From: Tilletiaria anomala UBC 951
Lineage: Eukaryota > Basidiomycota > Exobasidiomycetes > Georgefischeriales > Tilletiariaceae
Direction of reading: 5' to 3'
Assembly (NCBI RefSeq): GCF_000711695.1
Contig: NW_013547016.1
Span: 124,001-188,000, forward strand
DNA: 64,000 bases
Positions within the stretch are counted from its first letter, which is position 1; every line of letters starts with the position of its first letter. A model generated the notes under the pieces. It searched no databases, was not told where the DNA came from, and saw only the letters and a list, made by a program, of their open reading frames with translations. Shown piece after piece: positions 12,012 through 23,740 of this stretch. Both the position numbers and the translations under genes were made by a program.

Positions 12012-13221
12012 TTACAGAATATCATTTGCATGCTTCTCTGTCTTCTCAATTGGACTCTCTTCTCGACTGGCCCAGCCCATCCAGCTCTGTTAAAGAATCG
12101 ATTGTTTTAGCTATCACAGTTAAGCGAGCACGCCAAGCTTCCGCACATACCTCATCATAGATGCTCGTCTGAATACCGAGTTGCCGGAGAGCAAGCCAGA
12201 TGGCAGCGGCAGTCATACCGCTCCCACAAGTTGCGGTAGCTGCGCTTTCTCCGCCGGAGCTCGCCTGCCTGAGCTTTTCAAGGGCCTCCATGCCGCCGAC
12301 CGCGTCTGAAACGGTCCTCCAGAGCTGCGTTTGGTCCTTCAATGTGGTGTACTTGGTCCCCTGCGGAAGGCGCGGGTCCTTGGCCGTGCGGATATTCAAG
12401 AGCGTGGGAAACGGCAGAGAGAGCGATTGAGGGATGTGACCCGAGGATAAACCTGGGCGCGGCTCGGGCTCAGTCCCATCGTATCGTCCGCGAGAGCGGG
12501 CATCAAGGACCGTCTGCCCGCCTCTTGCAGGGTTCATGCGTGCATTGGCGACCATCTCAACGTACGACCTGACCAGGCCTGCGGGGAATGGAGATGCCTC
12601 ATAGAAAGTCTTTTCAAATTTCGCAGTCGGCGCGCCTTCCTCGACTGGAAAGCCAGCATCTACCCAGCCAGGCAGTCCGCCGTCGAGAATAGATACTTTC
12701 GGATGACCGAAAGCAAGGAAAGTGAATGCGGTGCGTGGCGCAGAGAAGACGCCGTGCGTATCGTATACGACCACATGGCTGTCGCGCGAGATTCCCAGCT
12801 CCCCTGCTGCTTTTGCGAACGTCTGCTCATCTGGCATCATATGCGGCAAGTTTCGCACGCTCTCTCCCTTGGTTGCAACGGCATCTACATTCCAGAACCG
12901 CGACCCGGGTATGCGCGGCTCCCTTTGAAACTCTTGCTCGGCGTTGCGCGGGGGCTGGACATTGGGCATATGCCACGAAGCGTCCAGGATGCGCAATGGC
13001 CCGTACATGGGTCGTCCGCTGGCCTCACGGTCGCGAAAAAGCGAAAGCTGCTGCGGCTGGATGAGAAGTGGCGGCGCGCGGGCCAACGCAGCCGACGCAG
13101 CTGCTGACGATGTAGACGCCATGGTGCGCTTTGCCGCGAGACGGGAAGTGAGCGCGAATAGCTCAGGTCGCGCAAAACTTCTCTGCGAACTACGCCAGAG
13201 GCAGTTGTACGCAAAAGGCAT
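12012..13221 (-). CDS. TUM1: Two-domain sulfurtransferase (rhodanese/3-mercaptopyruvate type), mitochondrial
   Basis: Two exons, 12151-13221 and 12012-12086, join (donor gtatgt, acceptor aacag) to about 381 residues. The second exon supplies the usual end SWMGWASREESPIE. Two rhodanese domains are visible: the inactive N-terminal one (VVVYDTHGVFSAPRTAF, ILDGGLPGW) and the C-terminal one with the active-site loop TCGSGMTAA. A CGSG loop of this form points to the mercaptopyruvate sulfurtransferase/Tum1 branch, which feeds sulfur to tRNA thiolation and H2S metabolism. The first 33 residues are rich in Arg, Ser and Leu, as in a mitochondrial presequence; starting at the internal Met (MASTSS) would give a cytosolic form. 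The gene ends 122 bp from PRP19, tail to tail, and starts head to head with PYM. Confidence 0.9.
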
Positions 13222-13749
13222 ACTCGTGGCGGCTTCTTGTCGTTATCAGAGTCGCCGAGGTTGCGCGGCACGGTGCCACGTTTCAGAATGAGCCAGGTGT
13301 ACGACCACTTTGCATGAAGATTCCTACAGCTTCCTTGCTGCTGGGTGGCATTCAGCACATCCCCGTCTTCTCTGCTGGTCACACAAGTCTCACCACAAGC
13401 ATATAGAAAGCAGCTTGCAGGTATGGCGACGAGTGCAAGCCAAGATGGAGCTCTAGGTGTAGTATGTCGAAGGCAAGACAACTCAGTGACCGACTTGCTG
13501 ACGACGCTCTGCTGGCAAACCGCGGCTGTCGCGGGGCACTTCAGATGACGGTAGTCACGTGACCATGTGAGCTTCTTAGAGCTCACTGCAACTGGTACTT
13601 TGTATAGCACCGTACAGCCTAAAACGTGACATACATACCGTAGCATCTTATCCAAGGGGGCCTGATCTTTCTCTTGTCATTGCAGCGTGCGTCGCAACTC
13701 GGACCCGAACGGATTCCAGTCAGTCAATCAGAAAAGGTGGAATAGAGCA
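13222..13749. promoter_or_regulatory. Shared upstream region of sulfurtransferase and PYM genes
   Basis: Divergent intergenic stretch of about 530 bp. No conserved frame is present. It must contain both promoters. Confidence 0.45.
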
Positions 13750-14628
13750 ATGTCCAAGCCTCAGCTGTTCCCGGAAACGGCCCCGGCGTCCGGGATCGTT
13801 TCTGATCCACTAACACAGCAGCGCGTCATTCCTGAATCAAGACGGGCAGATGGATCGTGCGTAATGAGACGGTGATCTGTAATGGAGGAGGAGGTGCTGA
13901 GAATAGGATTCTGATCAGCTTTTCCTCTTTTCCTTTTCTTCACTTTTCCTCGCTTCGCGTTGGTACGATCCCTTGTCTGGCGCAGCGTCCGCAAAGAGCG
14001 CAAGGTCAAGCCGGGCTTTACGCCCGCTGAGGATGTGACCAAATTCCGATCCTCACGGCAACAAGAAGCAGAACGACGCAAGCTCCCGCCAGGATCGGTG
14101 GTCGGGTACATTCGGCCCCAGCCCCCGGCTTCCAACACGGCGAGCCCGTCGTTTACGGCGGGAGCATCAGCCGGGCTAAGCAAGAGTGCCAAGAAAAACG
14201 CAAAGAGGAAAGAGGCACGTGCCAATGGCGGCCAGCAGCAATGTGAAGATGATGATGCAGATGATGACGCAGAACCGCCAGACGCTTGGGATGAGGATGT
14301 AACGCTAGCAGCTTCGTCAGCGAGCAGCAGACAGGCATCAGCCCCCGTCCCAGCAGCGGCACCATTGCGAGCACTTCACCCCGATGCGTTTTTAAAGGCC
14401 GAGATAACAACCGGATCAAAACTAACAACAGAAGCAGCAGCGCTAGCGCCAGCACAAGATCCAACCAAAAGAGCAAGAACTTTGCAGAAGAAAATTCGCG
14501 CTGCAGAGTCGCTCAAGGCCAAGCGAGATGCAGGCGAAAAGCTTTTGCCGGAGCAGCTGGCCAAGGTGGACGAGATGGATGGCATGTTGGAGGAACTGTC
14601 GAAACTCAACGTCGACAAGCCAAATTGA
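13750..14628 (+). CDS. PYM1: PYM, partner of Y14-Mago (exon junction complex disassembly)
   Basis: Two exons, 13750-13856 and 13986-14628, join at a gtgcgt donor and a gcgcag acceptor to about 249 residues. The spliced junction gives RVIPESRRADGSVRKERKV, which matches the conserved N-terminal block of PYM/WIBG, followed by KPGFTPAEDV, KFRSS and LPPGSVVGY. The C-terminal coiled-coil block KIRAAESLKAKRDAGEKL, then LPEQLAKV, is also typical. PYM binds Mago-Y14 and the small ribosomal subunit and removes exon junction complexes during translation. A later donor (gtgatc) would insert CVMRR into the conserved block, so I rejected it. The middle is acidic and low in complexity. PYM is absent from budding yeast, which fits an intron-rich fungus. 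Confidence 0.9.
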
Positions 14629-14855
14629 CTTTTTCATGTTGAAGAAATACTGCAGGTCCAAGAGAGCTCAAGACTCCCCTTTAGACTTGGTATTGAAGAA
14701 AATACGAAGCTCAATTGTTTGGCACACGGGAGCTATCAACAGAACTTGGGAGGCTTGTAGAGTCACTGACTAATGAGACGAGACATGCGCGTATCGTGCT
14801 TACAAGCTGGGTCGGATAATGTTCGAGGAAACAGTGCGTGTTAAACAAATGTCCA

Positions 14856-17014
14856 TCACTTAAGCCCGCGCTCAGAGTAAGGAGGCAAGTCATCATCAAT
14901 GCCGCTCTGAGCATTAGAAGTAGCAGCGGCCTGGCGCTCGCGCTCAGCTTCAGCGTCTTTGCGTGCTCTGGCCTCTGCCGTCGTCTCGTATGGACTCGCT
15001 GCCACGCCGGAGGAGGACGACGAAATGCCCGCCATAGTACTGCCGCCAACGCCCCCCGTGCTGCTACTGCCTGCTGTGGAAGCTGCAGATGGCACAACGG
15101 AGCTCTTGCGTCGGGGCAGGTAGCCAGTCTTGGGGCCGCCTTGGCCAACAATCGGCGAGCCAGTCTCCGCAACCGTTGGCTCATCCGGCGCAGTCATGGG
15201 GGACGCGAGGTCTGCGCCACCATAGTGATGAACGTCTCCCTGACCGTACGAAGCACCATCTCCAGGCGCAAGCGGGGGGTGGCGCTCATGGCCTGGAATA
15301 CCGTGGGCCAACCTCGAAGGCGAGGATGGACTGAAGGCAACGTTGCTGGGGCTAAAGCTGCTGTTGCTGCTATGGCTGCTGTTGCCGGGCAAGGGCGGCA
15401 CGCGATGTTGCTGCGGTGGGTGCTGCGTAGGCCTACCAGGCACAGGCGGCGGCGAGTCCCGGTTGAAAGAGGATGTGCGACGGTGGTACGGAACGATACC
15501 GCTGGTGGGCGAGGTGGGAATGTCGATCGGGTTCATGTTGATACGAGCCGAGAGCGGCCCGCCAGATGCAAAGCCAGATGGCGAGGAGCCGTAGAGCTGT
15601 GTGTGGCTCAGCTGAGGGCTGCTGGAAGGCAATTGCGCGGTGCTACCGGGGGGCGCAAGATGCGAAACGGCGCCATCGTTCGATAGCTGCACGCGTTCGT
15701 GGCCAGCAACGATGCCTCCGCCTCCGCTGCTCAAAGAGAGTTCCGAGCTTGAGGCCGCTTTGAGCTCCGCAGCATGACTGACGCCGAAAGACACCGTGTC
15801 ACTGCGGCCAAGACTCGAAGCTGCGCCACTGAAGACACTCGTATTGTCTGCGAAAGGCCCACTGGCAGCGCCTGCACCCGTACCTGTGCCAGCAGTCATG
15901 GACGGCACCTGCGGCAGGGTATGCTTGTCCACTTGCAGCTGCTGGATTGCTGGACCTACTGCTGCTCTGATCTCTGCCACACGGACTGCCCCTGACCATG
16001 TCGCCTCGCGTGAACGATCGCGAGGGGTACGGTCGGCAGGGAATTCAATCGGGTCTCTTTCGGGAGTAGCAGGCACTTGCTGGGCGATCAGCTTTCCATA
16101 ACGCGCTGTGAGAGCCAGCTTTTCGCCGAGCTGTGGAGGAAACGGTCAGATGCGTTTGCATGGGAACCATCTGTGTGTGTTCTTGGATTCGTGCAGCTCA
16201 CCTCGATCAAGCTGTCAAAGTACCCCTCCCATTCTTGCCGCACAGCCTGTCGCTTGCCCTTGGCGGCCTCTTCTTCTTTCGCCTTATCGTCCTGCTCGAG
16301 CTTCCTGAGAGCATCTTCCATTTCTTTCACCTTTTCGCTCTGCATGCCCGGAGCCTTGGCACGCTCAGGCATCAATGTCTGCAACTCCTTAACGATCGCA
16401 GTGCGCTTGGATCTGTGTGAGAGCAGATCTTGCGACTCGAGGGGGGCACTGGATATCGTCGCTTTGAAGGTCTTGCGCGAGGACTCGACGCGCGAGACAT
16501 GTTCAGCGTGTAGATCTCCAGTGAGGGATAGGACATAGGCGATACGATCCATACTAGTGAGATAAGTCGCTCGCGTGTCAACACGCCGTTCGAAGCCACG
16601 GTAGGGGCGATCAACTCACACATCGACGATGACCTCGTCTCCGACGCCATCAGGCCTGGTGCTGGCAACATGTTGTTGACCATAATTGTACGCTGCCATC
16701 GCTAGGGCATGCGTCTCGCGTTTGAGGGCCTCATGATCGATGCTGACTGCCTTCATGGCGTTGTTCAGCACATAGAACGAGCGGTTAGACTGCAGGCGCG
16801 GATCGAAGGAGGCAATCCCATGCCGCAGCAGGTGCGGCAAGGAAGATGTATAGGTGGACGAGGAGAGTCCAGTTGCATTGTCGTTGGCGTTGCTGCTGCC
16901 CGCGTTGTTGCTTTTGCTTGCTGCATTGGATGACTGCGCATTGGCTGCAGCTTGCTGAAGCTGGTGAGCCGCTTCCTGCGCTTTCTCCTTGGCGCGCTGA
17001 AGGAGGGAGGACAT
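14856..17014 (-). CDS. Eisosome Pil1/Lsp1-family BAR protein with long tail
   Basis: Three exons, 16620-17014, 16202-16553 and 14856-16130, give about 673 residues. The first half is a helical BAR-like domain: FDPRLQSNRSFYVLNNAMKA, then AYVLSLTGDLHAEHVSRVES and EWEGYFDSLIELGEKLALTARYGKLIA. The last block is a signature of the Pil1 family (compare AMIEFAEKQALIAKYGKALL in yeast). These proteins coat the furrow-like membrane domains called eisosomes at the plasma membrane. The C-terminal 400 residues are low in complexity, rich in Ser, Pro and Gly, with many SP and PP motifs, and end in a conserved-looking DDDLPPYS. Yeast Pil1 is about 340 residues, so this is a long-tailed paralogue. The in-frame TTG at 17035 was not used; ATG 17014 is. 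Confidence 0.8.
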
Positions 17015-17409
17015 AGTGACGGAGACCTCGTTCAACCTTCACTTTGCCTTTGCTGGGGCCAGTTGGGGGGCTAAGTAGGGTCAGGACAGGTAGTTGATAC
17101 TGGACGAGAAAGAAGGACGAGTCGCGGTTGTCAAGGAGGATTATGTGTTTGAGCCGTGAGCCATAACCCCTCTGCTGGGCAATGAATAACGACGATTGGC
17201 GACACAAGTGACGACAGAGATGTGTTGCGCCGCAAGTCACAAGCTCGACCACGCGCGCATCGAAAGCAAACTACACTTTCTGGGGACTTGGGTTCTCTCT
17301 GATCTCTATACATCACGCGGCCACACCTCACTGCCTCAAGTTACTGGCAGACTGTATGCTTATGAGTGTAGATTGCGGAAGTGGAATGCATTGCGTCTTG
17401 CCATGCGGA
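17015..17409. other. Intergenic, nothing recognised
   Basis: Lies between the 3' end of the transporter gene and the start of the Pil1-family gene, both minus strand. No conserved frame or repeat. Confidence 0.4.
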
Positions 17410-20400
17410 TCAGTCGGTGATTACCCTCAGTCCACCAAAGTCGGCCAGCTGCCATTCGCCTCCAACTTGCCCACGGGCGCTGGGGCAGGAGATGAAGCAT
17501 CGAGGGAGAGGCACACCCAATTTGAGTGCGACCGCTTGCACGACCACTGGCGTAAAGTCCGCCTCTATAAAGACCAGATCCACCGTGATGGTCGGGAAGG
17601 ATTCGTCAACCTTTGCTCAACATAGGTAGTGCGTCAGTGCATGTTTATCATACGAGACCCCTGGTATCGTTTCCAAGGTCTTACCAATTGGTAGTTAGCC
17701 TAAGCACAATGTCCAAAAAGGGTGGTCAGCATCTGTGGTTAGCACACAACAATGCTATCACTTTAATCTCACCTCAAGCTCGGACGGTATGCTCTCAATG
17801 GACTCGAAGCAGTGCACCACAAAAACTCGTGAAGTGTGGTCGTTCTAGGAGAAGCCCTCATCGACTGTCAGAGATCGAGTAAACCTGCGGTACACATCGC
17901 ACGCACTCACATTGCGAACATAGCTGAGCACATCGATCAAGACGCTCAACTCCTACGGACGCACAAGCAGGTAATCAGGTTCGACTTGTCGTTCGTTTGT
18001 CCTTCCAGTCTTGCCAAATTACTCACGTCCGTCTTCGTGAAATAGACCACCGGATGTTTGCGCTCATTTCGGATCCAGGCGATGAGATTCTTGCCGGCGC
18101 TAGCATGCATGCGTTTCGCGAGCCAATCGGTGCGATTCTGGTCGATGGTCCAGTAAAGCAGCTTGGCGATGCTGACCTTGCTGCTGATCAGCCAAAGCGC
18201 GCCGAGACAGACGACAGCGTAAATGGCATACAGCAGAAGAGCAAAGGGGCCGAGCGCAATGTTGAGAGCAATTGCGACGATGCCGATGCCCAGCGCGGCC
18301 AAAGTAAGAAGCAGGCCGTTGACTGGCTTTCGCGGCAGTGTCGGACGGTTGTGCTTGATCAAGAGAATGGCAACCGCAAAGAGAGACATTACGACCAGGA
18401 AACTCAAGCTCACTGCCGAAAGCAAAAGAGAAGGGAAAGTGTGACCCCAAACAGCAGCGGCTCGCAAGCACTTGGAAGACTCACAGATGGAAGACAGTGT
18501 CGACAGGCTGAATTCTGATGTTGCACACAAAATTATTGCGAGGACTAGATAAGCGCTAATACTGAATCCAGCAGCACCAGTCTTGGGGACTTGGCGAAGA
18601 ATGAAGGCGGGGAGTATCATATCTCTGCGACAATTGATGACCAGTCAGCTGAGGGAAAGATTGCTATAAGGCTCTCTTGACAGGCTCACCTTGCAAGTGC
18701 TTCTACCAAGCCTCCGAAGGAGACGATCCCGGTGATGATGCCCCCACACAACACGACGACAGCATCAATTACGACGAGAACCTTGAGCCATGGCGACCCC
18801 TTCCCCGCAGCGTCGCCAAGCAAAGCCAGAATGTTGGCTGATTTATCACCATTAGATGTAAAAGTTGAAGTAGGAATGGCGACCAGGCAAAGCAGCATCA
18901 AAGGGGCTTCTGTCACCTAAGGGCAAAGGCGGGTATGAGCACGCAATGCTAAAGCCGTATATGATGTGCACAGCTCACCAAGACTGTGATTTGCAACCAG
19001 AGAAGTGCTTTTCCGAATTGCCCTTCCTTGACGCGCGTGACGTACGACGGCGCGCATTCGAACCCCGTTAGGCCTACAAAACCAATGGCGACGCCAAAGA
19101 CGACAGCCTTCAGCACGCTTCTTCCGTTCAGCAATGAGTCTGCGTTGTACCAGTTGCTGATGAGGATGGCTGAGCCTTCTGTCGCCCAGAAAGAAATACC
19201 CGCGATGATGAGAATGCCCATGGTGGTGAGATGAAACGCCATCATCCCTAGCGCTACGCTGGAACTGTCTCGCAGGCCCAGAAGAGCGATAACAGCCAGG
19301 GCTAAAAGCAAGAGGATGGTCCAGCCAGTGTCTCCGACCTTTCCGGCTGTCTCTGCGCTCAGATAAGATGCCGCCGTACTTGCAGAGACGGCACCTGTGG
19401 CAAGCGCATCCAGCGCGGTGATGGCCGCCGCTATCAAAGCGAGCGATCGAGGCGAAATATTGCAAAAATAAGAATAGTTGACGCTGTCATTTGCGCCTAG
19501 TGCAGAAGTCAGCTCCAGCATGAGTGGCCGGAAAGGCCCGATCAAAGCGCATGCGATGAGAAGTGAGATAGGAGCGTAGACACCAGCAACGCCAAGGACT
19601 GCTGGGAGTGAATAAAAGACGCTTCCTGTGATCGCGTTGCCCGCAATGGCTGCTGCACGCCATTGCCCCAGATCGCGTTTGGGACGACGATTGATGGCTT
19701 CCCTGGCTAGTTGATAACTGCTGGGGGATAACTCTAGCAGACTCATGCTACCCCAACCCGCGAATTCCCATGCTTTCCGGCCCATATCATCAGGCCCAGA
19801 GCCATTGCGAGCGATCTTGAGCTCCTGATGTTGAGCACCGTCAAGACCGTTCGCAGCGATTGATGTTTCTGCCTCCAGAGCCGGCCTGTTTTCATCACTT
19901 CTGAACTTCAAGCCGCAACCTTCTACTTCTGGCGGTGGTTCGCTTGCCGTCCGACCTTGTTCAAGAGAGTGTTCCATCGGTGAGAAAATGCGTCTTTTGC
20001 GCTGCCGACGGACAATTGTAGCAAACTGCGACTCGGCGAATGACGGCGGATATAATGAAGTATTGTCGCCATCATCAGCTCTTGAGACATTGGCTTTTCT
20101 GCGTCTCCTGGCGATACCACTTGCGTTCTCTGCGTCGGTCGGTGCCTTGTTTCGTGACAGCGGCGAGATATGAAGCGGCAGTTCATGCCTGCGGTCGCTG
20201 TTCGGTACACCGAACGAGCCCCGACCATCGCAAGAGTGAGGCTGAGATCTGAGCTTTGTCCTTGGGCTCCCGCTGAGATCTTGATCCGGTGCCCGGGCGG
20301 GGAACCTACGGACACTACCAGTCGGCGAGATTGGTTCAGTGAGGTCTCCTGAGAGAGGGTGGGAATGCGACAACACCGGCGTGCGAGGTCGGCTTGGGCC

Positions 20401-20427
20401 TTCACCCTTGTCACCTGGGTCCCTCAT
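17410..20427 (-). CDS. APC-superfamily amino acid permease-like transporter with cytosolic C-terminal domain
   Basis: Eight exons (18979-20427, 18690-18916, 18485-18624, 18027-18412, 17911-17952, 17773-17844, 17685-17699, 17410-17610) close exactly in frame to about 843 residues. After a polar N-terminal region of about 240 residues comes a bundle of roughly a dozen helices, starting at QWRAAAIAGNAITGSVFYSLPA, with FVGLTGFECAPSYVTRVKEG in the middle. This is the APC (LeuT-like) permease fold. The last 150 residues are soluble: KTDELSVLIDVLSYV, SRVFVVHCFES, VDLVFIEADFTPVVVQAVA. They resemble a nucleotide-binding USP-like domain. The substrate is unknown. One exon is only 15 nt (ANYQL). The 72-nt intron at 18413-18484 is a multiple of three without a stop, but removing it restores a continuous helix. 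Confidence 0.85.
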
Positions 20428-20803
20428 CGCGAGCAGGGACGAGACTTCACTGCTGCGTGGCTAACGAGAACTGCTGAGGCGTGGCTGAATTCTCATAATC
20501 CAGTGCACACTTTGTTTTGGTTTTTGGCCTTATACTGTTGCACGCGACAAGAGTGTATACAAGGGCCGTTGAATAGGGGAGTTAACACGAAAGCCGACGA
20601 GCCGACGAGGTATATTGTGTGATGCTACTTGCGGCTTGCTAATCTGACTGTTTTGCGTTGGCTGGAGGTAAAATCTCGACGCGTCGCGCACCAAACAATC
20701 GAAACGACTACCACATGAATCACACCTCCTTGCCCTTTCTCTTGGTATTTGCATTTCAACGTCAACGACAATATGATACAACAAGAACAGAATGGATTAA
20801 TGG
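20428..20803. other. Intergenic, nothing recognised
   Basis: Lies between the Serinc-family 3' end and the transporter start, both on the minus strand. No repeat or RNA gene was seen. Confidence 0.4.
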
Positions 20804-22460
20804 TTAGACAAAGTCGAAGCGATCAGGCACTGTGAAAGGGGCGAGTGTCTTTAGCGGCGGATACTGGAAAGGGGACAGAGGAGGGGACTGAACTCACGCA
20901 ACACCGGCGCAACCAGGCTCCAACCGTAGATGAACACGCAAAGCCAGCTGCTCACGACACGCATCCACATGGCGGTCGGGCTGCGTCCGATAGAGACTAC
21001 GGGCGCTCCGTCCTCCGTCGGATCCGTGGAAGGGCCTCCGAGCTTGACGAATCGCCTGTGGAGTCGTTCCAAAGATCGCGTCAGCAGCCGTTGAAAGGAT
21101 GGTCGCCGAAAAATGAAGGTACACACCAATCAGTCAGGAGCATAGCGGTGTAACACGCCGCAATAACAAAGACAAAGTGGAAGAAGGCGTAGTTGTAACG
21201 TGTGCCATTCCTTTCGTCGTCCCTCCCATCGCCGCCACCAGCCGCAATGTCGTCTTCATCATCCTCCTCTTCGTCCAAGGCCGACGCCGGGATCGCCCCA
21301 GCTTCGACGGCCGCCATCAAAGCCTGAATGCGCAGGTTGTCATTGCGCGTTGGCTGTTCGGTGACCACGTCTCCTTGCTCTTGCGTCGCTAATGGCCCGT
21401 ATCCGGCCGGAGAGCTGTACTCGTTTCGCTCGGCGCGCTTCTTGCCAACGAGCGCCTTGGACTGGGTAGCCGCTCGCGAGGTCGAATAGGCGATGGCAAG
21501 GAATGTGAAGAGGGCACCGACCACGACGGTGGTCGTCTTGGCGCCTCCAGCTCTCCCTCGCGCAATCGGATTACACTTCTTGTCGTCGTGGTTAAAAACG
21601 GCCGACGCGATGAGATAGGTGCAGTACGCCGCCACCATTGAGCTCTGTGCCAATCCACTGCGGGGATTTGCTTCTTGAACGACAGGCGCAATCGATAGAA
21701 TCGTCAGAACTACGCAAAGGGCGAGGTTGAAGCTAATGAAGAATTGATTGAGAGAGCAGCCACGTCCCGCAAAGAAGCCATAGAGCAAGCCGGTTACAGT
21801 GATGGCAATGGCGTACATGCCGAGCGTCGAGCCAATCAAGGTGTACTTCCAGAAATTGCTGTCGGTCCGCTCCCAGTTATCGAGACAGGTCTCTGACCAG
21901 GTATGAGCAAAGTCGACAAGGAGCACGAGGCCCACAACGATGAAGACTGACGCGAGGATGAGAGCCATGTAGTTAGCCCAAAAGACAAAGAAGCCGTTGG
22001 GGATGAAGAACGTTGCCATGACGAGGAGCAGCCACAAGAGGACCTTGGGGCCCCACCAGCCATTCTGGATTGCAGCCCGCTTGTCACGCGTGTCCTTCAC
22101 GCCGATCAGTGACAGGCCGAGGATGCAGTGGAACAAGGCCAGGGCGAAGGTGATGCGATGCACAGCCAAGACGCCGTAGCACCTATCGCGGTCTGCGCAG
22201 TCCATCTTGACCCAGCTGTAGCTCCACTCCTCGATCTTGTCCATGACGAAGCGCGTCAAGCTGAGCCATGCGAGCAGCGCATCTAAGCAGAAGATAAGCG
22301 CAAATCCGACGCGAGTAGCGATGGAGGACTGGCAGTTGCACGACTTGAAGAAAGCAGAGGCTGCGGTGGAGGTGCAAAAGAAGGCGAGGCCGGCCAAGCA
22401 CGAGGTGCCGATGCTGGCCAGCCCGCCGGTGAGGAACGGGATTGAAAGCAGAGCCCCCAT
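20804..22460 (-). CDS. TMS1: Serinc/TDE1 family membrane protein (TMS1)
   Basis: Three exons, 21127-22460, 20898-21055 and 20804-20829, close in frame to about 505 residues. The start MGALLSIPFLTGG, then CLAGLAFFCTSTAASAFFKSCNC, is the invariant Serinc N-terminus, and RYNYAFFHFVFVIAACYTAMLLTDW, TAMWMRVVSSW and SLVAPVLLPDRF are the family C-terminal blocks. About ten helices are visible. Serinc proteins are lipid-handling membrane proteins; in yeast Tms1 is vacuolar, and animal members scramble phospholipids. An acidic loop (DEEEDDEDD) precedes the last helices. The last exon is only 26 nt; without that splice the protein would end EFSPLLCPLSSIRR, which does not match the family, so I chose the spliced LPDRFDFV end. 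Confidence 0.93.
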
Positions 22461-22866
22461 AGCGGCGCACTCGAAGCCGCGATACTTTTGCTGGCTGTTG
22501 TCGCTGCGCTATGATGAGACGGGCCTCCAGTAAGATGGGAGCTGAGATATGCAAGGGCGAGTACACAGTGCTGCATATAAGTTATGGCCAAATGGAGTCT
22601 GATGTTGTGAGCAAACACTCGACTTCCGCTACACTGCGACCATTCCCCCACTTTTAGTGACAGTAATTTCCGCTCTGACCAGCTTTCGTTGATCGAATCA
22701 TCCTCTGGCATTACACCTTCAACAGTTCTCGGCAGCCGGCACCTGGACTTTTCCTGGCTGTAGCCTTTCTCGCATCCAGGCCCATCGCTGCGTTTAACTG
22801 CAAGCTCTCTCTCACTTTGGGTCTGAGCCGCGTCCCAAGCGGGATTGGTCATGCTGAGGCGCAACG
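22461..22866. promoter_or_regulatory. Shared upstream region of Serinc and RRM genes
   Basis: About 400 bp between divergent starts, holding both promoters. No conserved frame. Confidence 0.4.
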
Positions 22867-23740
22867 ATGGCTGACCGCAACAAGAAGACGATCTACGTTG
22901 GTGAGTCTGTCGGCTTCCTTGTTCTCTTTGACTTCTCTTCCATTTCCGCGCAGAAGGCAGAGAGGCAGTGCTGACGCAAGAAACGAACTTGCTCGAAATA
23001 CACGGCAGGCGGGCTTCCAGCAGCGGCGGACGAGAATCTCCTGCTGTCCACATTCTCCGTCTTTGGCGATGTGCTTGAGGTGCAGATCCCTAAGGAAGGA
23101 GGCGCACACGCAGGTAGCAATGGTGCGCTTTCAATGCCGAGATGCCATTCGATGCAAGAACGCCTGGCTGATCTTTGACCCTTATTCCATAACCTGCCAC
23201 AATCTTCACGCAAACACAGCAAGAAACCGAGGGTTCGGGTTCGTAGTCTTCAGCACAACTGAGGAAGCGGAGGTAGGTGGTCGCTACGTTTTCGCACCAA
23301 GTTCGTTCGATCCATTTTATCGTTTGTTCACTTCCTTCGAATATCTTGATCAGGATGCGATCGACAACATGCACCTCAACGAGCTCGGAGGAGTGAGTTA
23401 CAACCCGGACCTGCCTTTCCGCACCTTTGTGACTTTACCACCTCGAACTCACATTTTGAAATGCGTTACGCTGCAGAAAATCATTCATGTCAATCTCGCC
23501 AAGCCGCTGAAAGCGCTGATCGGTACAAACAAGCCGGTCTGGCAAGACGAGGTGCGTGCGCGCGCATATAGCTATTTTGCACCCCCCCTACAGGCAATCT
23601 GCTAACTTGATCCCGACCTTCCCTGAAAACGCTTGCTCATGCAGGAGTGGATCAAGCAGTATGCCAAGCCGCTTGCGGGCGACGGGCCGGCAATCGACAC
23701 GGCGGCTGATACCGCAGCCGCTGGCGAGGAGCAAGCTTGA
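22867..23740 (+). CDS. Stand-alone RRM protein related to the N-terminus of cyclophilin E (Cyp33)
   Basis: Six exons (22867-22900, 23009-23113, 23220-23272, 23354-23392, 23477-23551, 23645-23740) join to only 133 residues. RNP2 is KKTIYVGGL and RNP1 is RGFGFVVF, so there is one RRM. The following IDNMHLNELGGKIIHVNLAKP and PVWQDEEWIKQYA match the end of the RRM and the linker of animal PPIE/Cyp33. In PPIE a cyclophilin peptidyl-prolyl isomerase domain follows. Here the frame ends after an alanine- and acid-rich tail of about 30 residues, and no cyclophilin motif appears in the next 740 bp on this strand. In animals the protein belongs to activated spliceosomes, so a splicing role is likely but inferred. 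Five introns in 400 coding bases make it the most intron-dense gene here. Confidence 0.88.

Noticed and set aside
12885-13655. Minus-strand frame of 256 codons overlapping the sulfurtransferase start
   Set aside because: It overlaps the sulfurtransferase exon out of frame, and the rest has no recognisable motif.
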